A DNA stretch of 64,000 nucleotides from positions 188,501-252,500 of the forward strand of contig CM034135.1 in the NCBI GenBank assembly GCA_019914995.1, read 5' to 3'. This DNA is from Acanthochlamys bracteata. Taxonomy: Eukaryota; Streptophyta; Magnoliopsida; Pandanales; Velloziaceae. Positions 47,089 through 58,157 of this stretch are shown piece after piece. Positions within the stretch are counted from its first letter, which is position 1, and every line of letters begins with the position of its first letter. The notes under the pieces are model-generated. The model was not told where the DNA came from, did no database searches, and saw only the letters and a list, made by a program, of their open reading frames with translations. The position numbers and the translations under genes were made by a program.

Positions 47089-48740
47089 GAGTTGGATTCG
47101 TTGTTGGAGTGTTCGGCGGTCTTCTTCTCGCCCATGCCGCCTACGCAACAATCCAGTGTTAGTTCAATATTACGAGCTTGGATTTTTTCTTTTTCTGTTT
47201 TTCAAGGAAAAAGATTAGATTTCTGGGGTATTAGTTCTCATGTTCTTTTGTAATGCAAAATTTGTTACAGACAGAGGTGTGCTGAAGATCATGGAAGAGG
47301 AATTCACAGGTCCACCCATGCATGTATGTATTGCTCCCTCCCACAGATCCCCAACAAAATCCAATCTTTGTTTTCTATAATCGAATTAGCAGTATTGATC
47401 TCTGTTGAATTGAATGAACGTTTGATTCTTTTCTTATTAGGATTGATTGATCGGTTGGTTTCTTATTGAAGGTTGTCACTGAGTTGCTTCTGGGATTCCT
47501 ACTCTCTGTCTGGGCTGGCCTTGCCGTGCCTCAAAAGTTCCTCTCCATACTGCCCCAGTCTGATGAAAATAGGTAAACCCCATCATCCCGCCCCCTGCCC
47601 CTATCCCCCAAAAAAAAATTTCAGTGAACTGTAGAAAAGCATTAGATGCAATTGGAAGTTCATTAGCGGGTATGTAAAGCATCACAAGGACATCTATGCA
47701 GTAGGAATTTCAGTTTTACTAGCATCTCAATCTACTTGGTTATTGATGATGATTAGGTGTTTTTTTCTGGAATGGCTACATACAGTTTGTGGCTTTCCTT
47801 ATGGATTTCTTTGTTAAGGATAGATGCTTATTTACTTTTGAAGAAGATAGTGGTTGGGTATACCACAATGGATGCTCACTAATAAGTTTGTTTGTGTGAA
47901 GATAAAAGTGATACAAAGTCATCAATTAGTGAGTTGATGACTTGGGCAATGTGAAGGTAATGATGCAAAATGATGTTTCGCTGAGAGGTGAGTTGGAGTA
48001 TGCGTGTAGATTGCCAAATTCTTGCTGCAAACTATGTTGAGATTGTCAAGTAGTTGCAGTTTGCTGCTTTATCCGACAAAGAAATTTTGCCTCAAATCTT
48101 ACTATGAGATGTATGGTTTTTTCTCCTTGGCAAGTTGGGGTTTTTGATTGCATTTTATCTTGGTAAATAGGCAGTTTGTATATGAGGATGTGTATTCTTT
48201 ATTTTGTTTAATAGGAGTTCCTACTAGTTGTTGATATGGTTCATGTTTACCAAACAGCTATAGCACTTGAACCAAATCTTTGGATCTTGAAGAGCAAAAG
48301 AAAACATGGTATTTTAATAGAACTGTAAATGTTGATGCTGGAGATCATGTGATGCGGTTGATCTGAATTCTAGGAGAGTCGAACTTATCAAGTAGCTGGT
48401 CTGTATCTTGGAAATTATTTTCTAACGTGATCAGAGCATGGCTTTCCTTAAATACCTTGAATTTCTTCTGGAAGATGTGGATGGATTCATATGGTTTGAT
48501 CTATTAGAAATTACATTGAAAGACTTATTTTTCTATTTCTAATCTTGTTATGCTTCAAGAAATGGCATGCATATAAAAACATCAACCACATACTTGTGCA
48601 TTACTTTGTATAATTCTCCTGATGATACTTGGTTGTCTTCATACAGGGTGGTTTCATTACCGGAAAATCTGGACTTCATGATCTTCAACCATCGTGCGAG
48701 AGTGTTGCCACTCGACAAAGAACTAAGACTTCAATCCTAG
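47085..48740 (+). CDS. EMC5: ER membrane protein complex subunit 5 (MMgT family)
   Basis: Four exons: 47085-47157, 47271-47323, 47472-47572, 48647-48740; 106 residues, the family length. Two membrane segments: MGVGFVVGVFGGLLLAHAAY and LLLGFLLSVWAGLAV. Family motifs are YRGVLKIMEEEF between them and LPQSDENR...LDFMIFNHR at the cytosolic end. EMC5 is a core subunit of the ER membrane complex, which inserts moderately hydrophobic and multi-pass membrane proteins. The older name, membrane magnesium transporter, reflects early transport data. The third intron is long (about 1.07 kb) compared with the coding length. The start codon is the first ATG, directly after a GA repeat, and is supported by exact family match of the N-terminus. 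Confidence 0.93.
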
Positions 48741-49351
48741 AGATCATTCTTTACAGCATTAGCGAAACTCGACTTGCGTGCAGTGATTGAATTTGTAGTA
48801 ATAGTAGTAGTAGTTCAGCTTTTCTGTTTCCGTCAAAGCTGTAGGTGTTTTCATATCATAAATAGTGATTTTAAGCTTTGCTGTAATTTAAGTTGAAGTC
48901 GCATAACATGACTGTCTTCACTTCATCGTGTATTGTATTTAACGATTCCTGTGAACACAGGATCAACTAAGGATGTGGCGTATTATTCATTCAACAAGAG
49001 CTGTTACTATTTCTTCATGTAATCAATTTATAACCTGAATTGACCTCACACTTAAATGTGGCGAGGCTTTTAGTTGGTGCTTATGTTGTTGTTGTTATTT
49101 CCTGAAAAGTTCCCTTTTATTTTGATGAGGCTATCAATGAGCGTTAATCAAATTTCAAAAAACATTAGAATTCTTCTCCTCTGTTTCAGTTTGCCGCCAC
49201 AAAGCAACGACAGCAATATCAACAATAACCCTAAGAAACCGAAACAACAGCAACAACAAGCTGCAAGCAAGCCAGAAATACGAACCCTTTCTTTGCTTTT
49301 CTTCTCTTTATATTTCCTTTGTTTCTTCTCTGATCGATCAACCAATCAATC
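48741..49351. other. Intergenic region between EMC5 and the DUF1639-like gene
   Basis: EMC5 3' UTR, then promoter and leader of the next gene. The leader includes a CAA-rich patch (49230-49262). No gene seen. Confidence 0.5.
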
Positions 49352-50085
49352 ATGGCTGCCGTGAATCATCATCATCACCATCACCGCCGTGCTGCTGCTT
49401 TGATGATGCCGATCATCATCCGAGGACCACGGTCTCATCGGAAACGACTCCACAACTTCGGTGACGTGTTGTCGTCTTCTGTTCACTGGTATTCCAAAAC
49501 CATGCGCTGCATGAAACCACTTGCTTCATCTCAAGCAGAAGAAGAAGAGCATGATCATGATCAACGACAACAAAATTTCCACCGTTGTTCTTCTTCTTCT
49601 TCAGATGAAGATGACAACTTTTTTTCACCGACCCCATTAGAAGAAGAATCGCTGTATCATCTTCATCCTCGTCAGACCAACGATGCTATGATCGCTGATC
49701 CAGAGGCAGCAGAACCCGAAGATATTCCTTCTACTGCCGCTGCTGCCCAAGATGCTTCGATCTTCTCGAGATTGCGGCCGAGAGGTTCAAGCGCAAAGAG
49801 ACTCAAGGCGAAGCAGAGAATCGAATTATACGTGACGCTCTCTAAGGGAGAGATCAATGCTGATTTAATCAGACTCCTCGGGAAGAAACCCTCCGGCAAA
49901 CCTAAGCGGCGCTCCAACGATGAACAGAAGATCATCGATGTAAATCAATCTGTCTCTGTTTTTTCAAGAATTTTTGTTTGTTCCTTGTATTGATTTTTTT
50001 TTCTTTTATTTTTTCTGCTTGTTAATTGCAGGCAATTTCTCCGGGATCAACGTTACCGGCGACGATCCGTCCAAATCGTTACTGA
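49352..50085 (+). CDS. DUF1639-like plant protein of unknown function
   Basis: Two exons, 49352-49939 and 50032-50085; 213 residues. The N-terminus is low-complexity, with six consecutive His after MAAVN, and the middle is acidic and Ser-rich, probably disordered. The C-terminal block ELYVTLSKGEINADLIRLLG, KPSGKPKRR and QKIIDAISPG follows the pattern of DUF1639 proteins (LS-x-EEI-x-D-x4-G-x-x-P-x-x-RPKKR...QKQLD-x-x-x-PG), although the usual GLWL after the PG is replaced by STLPATIRPNRY. No enzyme motif, signal peptide or membrane span. A basic KPKRR stretch might direct it to the nucleus. It converges tail-to-tail on GFS12, with 321 bp between the two stop codons. Family assignment is from pattern memory and moderate. 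Confidence 0.65.
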
Positions 50086-50406
50086 ACTGCCCGTCTGATC
50101 ATTCAAGGTTATTCTTTTGCACAGTTTTTCTACAAGAAAAAAACAATTGCAGAGCTATAGACTGCTTGCTTTCTTTATCAATTTTGGAGCAAAAAAACTT
50201 CGTAACATGTATATCCTTCTACTGAAATCAAATTGAAATCCAACTTCTGCATATTTATTCTTTTCTTCGAAGAAGAACTCATAAATTATATGCACATTAC
50301 AGCTTCAAAATCACTTGGTAGTTTTTCTATTCAATTTCATGTGTACTCTTTTCATGAAACAAACTGAGAACTGAGAGGATTTAGATGTATCTGTTATCTG
50401 CTAATA

Positions 50407-53400
50407 CTAGGAACAAATCTTCAAATAACCGTCCTCTGTCCCCAAAAGAAATAATCGCGAGAAGGGTAAAATGCTGATTGTTGAAAGAACTGACATGTTT
50501 CTGGCTCCGCGATCAGCTGAATACAACTTCTGCGGCGTGATACGTTGCTGCCCACTCTGATTGATATCAGAAACAAATTATAACCCTTAAAAGAGTATTT
50601 AAAAAGAGCTAGAAAAAGAAAAAAGAAATACGTAAAAGGAAAGTTGCACTTTACCTCGTCTGATGAACTTGTAAGAGAGGCTAAGCCAATCTTATCTCTC
50701 GAAATGGATATTACATCTTGACCCCAAACAGAGAAACTTGAGATGCCATCCAGATGACCTCTGAATTCATTGAAATGAGGTTCAGGGATCCTGCAATGAC
50801 GTGCCAACAGTAACACAGGATCATTAACTGGCTGCTTTGAGGCTTCAACGGGCATTCTCTATACTTTGGGAAGTGCCAACAAAAACACACAAAAAAAAAA
50901 AGAATGTTCTCTTCTTCATAGCACATAAGGTAACTATTTAAGGATTGGATATCACGCAAAACTGTTCTGAGATAACCAGATCATAGTTAGAAAAGAGTGG
51001 CACCTTCGCAAGTCCCAGACTTTGAGTGTTTTGTCCAAAGAGCTAGATACCAGCAAATGATTCTCTGGTGATTCCAACTGCATAAGTTAATAGTTAGCAG
51101 AGGGAATCTGAAAGTAGTTAAATCGAAAAGATATACCAACAGGTTGGCTTTCTGGACCACATGCCTTAGTAATATAGCCATCATGTGCTCGCCAATGAGC
51201 AACTATAGTTCCACTCCTTGCATCAAGCAATCTACAAAGGCCTGAGCTAAAACTGGACGCTATCCATGATGGTGAACTTGGCGGTCCATATTGTTGAAAC
51301 TTCTCAGACCCACAAGAGCATATGGCTGATACAAGAGATGAAAAGGACAGATCAGCTGTGTCCGTCTTCCATATGTGCAGCTTGTGTTCTTGAAGAGTGT
51401 CAATGAACCTATGTTTCACACATATAAGATATATAACAACCCTATCATTCAAGTAGTACATATAGGCTAGGGTCTGGACATTAGCTGACCCTAGCTTATA
51501 TGGGAAGAGATACAACACCTAGCTTAGATGCTGCAAGAACATGTACATTACCTGATCGAGCCATTTCCGATCCCAGCTACAAGCTTGTTAGTAGAGTGCA
51601 TGTAATGCACGCATGTGTATAAGCTACCACTGAATGAATTGGACAATATCCCGCCTGATAGTATGCTAGGGTTCATTTGCTCTGTATTATCTTTTGTTGC
51701 ATGCGGGAACGTTGATGCCTCAGCATACCTTGATAGGAGCTTCCCGGTCTGACCATTCCAAATGTGAATGGTACCATCACAGGAAGCAATCCTTCCGGTT
51801 AAAGACAGAATGCAAATAGAATTAACAACCTGCAGATAAAATTGTCAGCGAGTAAGTCACAAATTTTAATAAAGGTATGTTCAAATGCAATAATTACAAG
51901 CAAAAGCAAGTTATATGACCAACAAAGATTCAGGTCTACGAGACTCATAAATAATTAAAAGCCATCGCAAAAATATATGATGCATCAATTGCGGGCACAC
52001 ATCACAGAACTATGTTACCGCTCACTGAGGAAGGCTAAAGTGTACTAAGATAGAACTCGTTGTTTGATAAAATAAACCACAACGTCATGAACCCCTAAGT
52101 ATTCTCCAGAATTATCATCCTTTAACATCACTACCTCATAGAAGTTTTGACAGAAAGAATCTGACCTCATCATGGCCATAATAACCAGAGATGCAATTCA
52201 TCCTAGGAAGTTCCCATTTCTGGACGCTCCCTTTGAATCCAGGACCAACACCTCCAGTATACACTGTGCACTCATCATGGCAAGCAGCAATTGATCTTAG
52301 TGCTCCAGGATGGGCACGTACAGAGTCTAAAATTGATGCCTTAATCTTCCACGGTACTTCATCTTTCAGTCCCACATTGCGGCCAACAAAATCTGTCCCA
52401 TCCCAATAAGATGCAGAACTAGGGAACCAAAACCAAGGCTCACGATTTCCAAGATCTGAATTCACCGAATATTTTGTAGATGCTTCTTGATAAAGTTGAT
52501 CTGATTTCTTAGGAGCCACCATATCCATGCCACTTTCAATCTCAACTTTCCCTGGGATATAATCAGATTGAGAGAATTTTGGAAGAGAGCTTTGTTCCTG
52601 ATTACCATTATTGGAAGGTCCCGCCATTGGTTCCCACTGATAAGATTAGACATTTAGTGGGTATGAATAGGCTTGAATAACAAAAGGATGCAATCAAATT
52701 CTAGGTATTAGCTAGAACTACCTTCCACCCATATGAGCGCTGAAGAATTTGCTCCAGCATGAACCACACTGAACAGCACATACGAAGTTTATCAACTCCA
52801 ACAAGAGATGCAAATGAGGGGTATAATAGCCGCCTGAAATTAACCAAACTGAATATTAGATGGTGCTTGAGGCAAGAGACCCAGTCAAATTACAATAGTG
52901 AGCTTTTTGTTTTATACAATCATTTAACCTACACCAGGTCTGTTCTGCTCCGCATAGTGTCACCTTCATACAGTTTTGGTTCGGATGTCTTCGAGTTCCA
53001 ACCACTAAAAGTAGATGCCGAGGCTGGTGAAAAGGCCAAATCGTCAAAAAGGTCTCTAATTTGTGGCATAACATACAGAACTGTGTACTCTGGCCCAATG
53101 TTTTTACAAACTGCAAGGAGCGTGGTTGCTGCCACCTGATAAAAACCATAGTAAGACTTGTGTTGATGCCAAGGCTAAAGCGAGATTGCACGATATATAA
53201 ACGCTAATCAAATGTATGGTGTGGTTGTGTATGTATATAATAAAATATGTTGAAGATTAGCAATGAGCAAGAGAAAAAAATACTGCCTTAGTCACTTGGA
53301 GGTCCAGGTGCGACTGCATAAGAACCTTTACGTGGAGGCAGTTTTGTTCCTGTAAGTGAAGCAGTTCAAGAATTAGTAAGAGCAAGCGCCACCTAAGCTG

Positions 53401-56400
53401 CTCATGAAGAGCACTTTTAATATCATAATCCACAGAAACCACCTAGTAAACCTTAATCAGCTGGTTCACAACAACTTGTGTGGGCAAAATTGAAACAAGC
53501 CTATCCAAAGCAGTAAAACAATCAATCATGGCGAGAGAACTCCAACTGCGAACTGGTTCAGGCTTATTCATATTTGAAATATCAATACATGAGATGAGGA
53601 CATTCCTTAATAAAGGCAAAACCTGTCTGATGATGAAATTTTCTCCAAGATGGCCACCTGCCCATTGAATAGCCTCAGTTAGTGAGTTGATGCATTGACA
53701 GAAGAGTACTACATTCATGAAGACCAAGCAACTAAGAAGACAGTGTACTCAATACCAATTCTGACCACGACGTCAACCCCATCAGAGCAAAGACCTTTCC
53801 CAAAAGAATGGATTAGCGGCAAGATTGTCTAAAACATTTTTCTGAGTTAATATTAACCCAAGATTGTTACAAGCACCACTAGATAAATCAAAACAGCAAA
53901 TGTTCAAATTTTGACTCACTTGATGTACTGTAATGGGAATTCCAAGCTCTTCACTAGAACCAATAAGGGCCACAGAGGCAGCAGAAGTAAATATCCTGTT
54001 AGGAGAATTGGTAAGACTTGAAATTACTAAGGGATGTAACTTCTCCAGATATTTCTGCTTTCCCAAGTGTTTCTGCATTTCCTGCAAGAAGGAGTCCTGA
54101 AGAAGATATACCTTCAATTTTGAAAATTCAAAACCCTGCAAGATGCATCAATGAATACGTCATATAAGGCAGTTTGTTCATCTTCAGTTCAGCGTAGACT
54201 TCTGAATTAAAGTATAAGCAAGTTGCATGCTATCATAAGGAAAAGAAAACGCATCTCCAGGAAATATTTTCTTACTCCACCTGTAAAATTTTCTGAATGG
54301 CAGGCAAAATTAAAGTTTCTGATGCTTCAGGCGTCAAATATCTCAAGAACTCCTTTAGTAGAAATAGTGTTGATTCAGCCTCTGCATTCGACAGTGGTGA
54401 TAATATCAGAGGTAAGCAGTAGCAGGCACAAATTTCCACGGCAACTTTCCCCATTGTCCCAAGAACTCCCTTTTTCACAAGCTTTGCAGAATACAAAAGC
54501 CGGTTTCCAGTTTTAGCAAGCATTTGAAGCGGAGCGAGAAACAGATAGGCAGATTTGACTGACGGTAGAAAGTATCCCGACTCCGAAAGACATTTTGTTG
54601 AAGGTCTCCTGGTAAAAGGGGAAAAAGAGAGACATTCAAAACATCCTATTCTGATGTACTCAGCTAAAGTTCATAAAGGTGATATAACAATAGAAGTTTA
54701 TGATATATAGTGTGTGTGTGGAACAAAAAATCTAAGGAAAAGGACAGAACTAGTGTAAGGAAACAGCAAATATAGACTCTTTGTGAAAAGAGCAGATGAA
54801 AAACTTAGTCGACCAACAACAATTAATTGAAATTATATTAGTTGGGGCTTTTACCTTTTCCAATCCTTCTGGACGGAAGCTTCAACCAGAACAGCAACAT
54901 GAGGTGGAAGGTCATGCACTAACTCTGGCAGATCTCCACTATCTCTGTATAAAGCTAGAGAGACAGGATCAAAGAAAGGTCTCTTCAAATAAATTTCTGC
55001 CAGAATGCAGCCAAAAGAGAAAACATCATCTCCAACATCTTCAGAAGCAACTGTCAAGGAAGATGACATGTTTCTCCAATTCAATAACTCTTGAAAGTCA
55101 ATCGCGCCACTATCATCAATATGAAAAGATTCAAGCAGGCCAGATAGATCAAAAGGAGAATTCATAAAAAACCTGTGTGATTGCTCTGAAATCTGTGACT
55201 TCAGATCTCCACCTTCAAAACATTTATAAGATGAGTTACCATTGCTATAGCTATAAAATGAATTTAAACAGCGAGCTTCTTCCCGAAAGGTAGTTGCTTC
55301 CTCTAATGCCTCCATGTAGCTAGCCTGTGGTAGTAGACAACTACCTGAAGTAGAATTCAGTGGATTAGTAACATCTAAAGCCAAACAGGAGTCCGCTCTG
55401 CTTTTGTTATCCTGTGCTTCATTATCTCCTTGTTTGCTGTAATTACAAGAGCTAGATGTTACACCTCGTCGAATTGGATGTGATTTATGGAAGAGCTGTC
55501 TTCGTCCCATAGATCTTGGCCTTGATGGATCTGATACCGGTAGCATCACATTCTTTGCCATGGCAGAGGCTTCGCCTGAGAGCTTGTAACCAAAGGTTAT
55601 ATCAATCCAATGATGAATGTTCTGTGACACACGTTTGCTTTCTAGAGCTTCTCGGTGAAGGGATATGAATTCTTCAGGTGATGCAGCCCAAGAAGGCACC
55701 GCGAGATCACTCATCCCTGAATGAACAGAAGTGAAAATTCGAGGATCGCTATAAAACTCGGGAATGCACTCATCTGGTGTCCATTGATAAAGTCTCTGCA
55801 TGTTAGATGGATACTCGTTTGGTTCATAAACACTGCGAACAGCAGAACGTAGAACTTCCAAAGGCAGTCTTCTAGCTTTATAACTGCAAACAGCTAGCTC
55901 TGATAGGCATTCATCAGAAATGTGATGGGGAATCTCTGATGTTGAGTACGTGAAGTCCAATTGTTCATCACCTTTTGCCAGCCTCCATTTGCTTTTCTGG
56001 AGGTCCCTCCAACCACGCTCGGAGTTTTCATCAGGTCTAACGCTGAAGTCTATAACCCAAGGCATTACAATGTGGAATGCATGATCACCCCACCTTCTCC
56101 CAGCTAGTCTGTTTAGGACTAGAAGGTACTCGTAGTTGCTCAGTTCACCTGTCCACCACCGCATGAATTCAGAACGCCAATCTTTAGAAGTAGACAATTT
56201 CAGATCAGCAAAAAGAGCCTGACAAGGGCAGTGCTCTGTGCAGCAGCCTGTTCCTGGTCTAGATACCATTTTCTCTTTTATGGCACGTATGTCGCTCAAG
56301 TTTAGAGAAACCCAGAATGAATCATTAAGAAGTATATTTGAGGGGCATATATTTCTGTGCGCAATTCCCAAATTATGCATGTAAGTCAAAGCTGCAAGTA

Positions 56401-57640
56401 TTTGGTAGACCAAGAATCTAGTGCGCCAATCTAAATCCAAAGCTCCAGGACTGTAGTGCAAAATATTCTCCAGAGTGTAAGAAGCCTTAGGCTGCAACCA
56501 ATAGCTGTAATCAGGTGTTTCTAGAAACCCCAAAATGGGTAATATGTTAGGATGCCTGATGCTACAGACATCATTTTCACTATATGCAGGCAGGCCAAGC
56601 ACATTAAGAAACTTCAGACCAGACTGCTGCATCAAATCTCCATCGGCAAATAGATTCAACGATGACATAACAGAATCTTCCGTTAAACAAGATAAGTAAT
56701 TGGTGACCAATTCCTTAACCCTTGAGTAGAAATCCCTCTTGACATTTGTAACAGGAACCAACGATGAAATTATACTCAAACAAGAAGCTTCAGTGTCATG
56801 TTCTCTCCTCTGACTTTTGCCATCTACACCTCCAAGTACGCACTCATCACACGCTCAATTCCAGATACAAAAAAAAGTAACTTTTGCAAGAAAGGACCAA
56901 CAAAAATCAAATGTTTTCGTAGATAAGCCCTCCAGACTATGGTATCTTTTTACATTGGAAAATAACTTGTTTATAGGTTAAGAATAGTTTATAGGTTTAT
57001 AGGTTAAGAATTGCAAATAACTTGTAATTGGAACCATATTGCAAAATTAATAACTGTAACTACCTGAAGAATTTTCAGCAGCTTGTCCTCGGCTGCTGCC
57101 ATAAAAAAGTTAATGGAGAAAAATGTTAGTAACATTGTTCAGCAGTTGAAAATTTAATTAGAGAGAGGCGGTTTAAATAAATTCGGTAAGTAGTAATTGG
57201 ACCAACATGCCTGTTAGCAATTCCCAGCAGAACAAACTGAGCGGAGAGTTGCTGTTGTTTATCACTGAGTCATTTTATCGAACATATAACAGACATATGC
57301 CCAACAATGAAAAATTAGCAAAGGTCGACGAATGATGAACTCGTAAATAAAGATAGGATAATGTAGCAATATGTGTTACCTTGATTGAATATCAGGTCCT
57401 GCGGAGAGGGAGATCTGTGGTGACAAAATCGATCGATTCATTATTTGCTGAAATGGAAATTGAAGTAAAGGATTTGTTGTTGATGATGATAATGAAAACC
57501 TGGCAGAGCGCGGCGGAGGAGAAGGGAAGAGGCTCGGAGGAAGAGTACAGCGGGCGGAGAAAGACGATCTCCGGTGAGATGTCTTCGTGGATTCGGCGCT
57601 CCAAACACTCCCAGCAAATCGCCGTCGCCGTCCTCGGCAT
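50407..57640 (-). CDS. GFS12-like: GFS12-like protein (pseudokinase, BEACH and WD40 domains)
   Basis: Eighteen exons: 57640-57500, 57447-57380, 57264-57211, 57095-57064, 56823-54855, 54608-54281, 54135-53920, 53828-53756, 53657-53452, 53349-53296, 53135-52933, 52833-52722, 52636-52166, 51829-51552, 51408-51165, 51077-51004, 50790-50655, 50556-50407; 1602 residues. A Cys-containing N-terminus (ICWECLERR) precedes a kinase-like part whose catalytic loop is AHRNICPSNILL, with Asn for the catalytic Asp, and there is no DFG. A BEACH domain follows at about 317-527 (FMRWWTGELSNYEYLLVLNR, LYQWTPDECIPEFY, HHWIDITFGYKLSG). Kinase C-lobe motifs then resume (DVFSFGCILAEIYLKRPFFD; RPSTKCL at about 757). 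A helical repeat region and C-terminal WD40 repeats (DGTIHIWNGQTGKLL, LLVSSSLDKTLKVWDLR) end the protein. Arabidopsis GFS12 acts in vacuolar protein trafficking and suppresses the related BEACH protein BCHC1. Two junctions appear to use GC donors. Exons 1-4 are less certain. Confidence 0.88.
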
Positions 57641-57648
57641 CACGTGAT
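57639..57648. promoter_or_regulatory. ATCACGTGAT palindrome at the GFS12 start codon
   Basis: Perfect 10-bp palindrome with a G-box core (57641-57646) that overlaps the first two bases of the GFS12 ATG. If transcription starts downstream it is only leader sequence. A regulatory role is speculative. Confidence 0.3.
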
Positions 57649-58157
57649 CTGCTCTAGTGCTGCTCTCTGCTGCAGAGCGCACTAGAAGAGTGGCAGAATG
57701 AAGCTTCTCTGCAGTGTAATTAAATTGACCAGAACCAGAGCTCTTGAGAGCGTTTTCCTTCACCAGGATTTAAAAAAATTCCCCAAAAATTTTTCATATA
57801 TTAAAAAAAAAGTTATTCAAAATATTACTGTATCAGATCGATCTAATTTTTATATAATTGATTGATTACTGTTGCTTGTAGTCTTTTTTCTTAATGGATT
57901 TGCCTCACATCTTACAGCAGTTGACAGTTACATTCAAGCATATCCATCAGTAGAAAAAGCTGCAATCATGTAGTTATCTAGAATAGAAGATAAAATGCAG
58001 TCTTGCAGAAGACTGAAATGAAATAAATGTCTACAGAAACGCAAACAAATAACAACGTTTACGAGGTAAAAAAACTTATGACATGAAGCAATATCCATTA
58101 TTATCGTACACAGATGTGTATTGTTCTCTCGTAAGAAAATGGAAGTTAAATTTATAT
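57649..58157. other. Spacer between GFS12 and ACLA genes
   Basis: GFS12 leader and promoter, then 3' UTR of ACLA on the same strand. Includes a T/A-rich section at about 57770-57900. No gene seen. Confidence 0.5.

Noticed and set aside
53255-53296. A fourth GC donor in GFS12 (ACTAAG|GCAGTA)
   Set aside because: A canonical GT donor nine bases earlier (CTCCAA|GTGACT) gives the right phase and a family-like junction, so no GC donor is needed.
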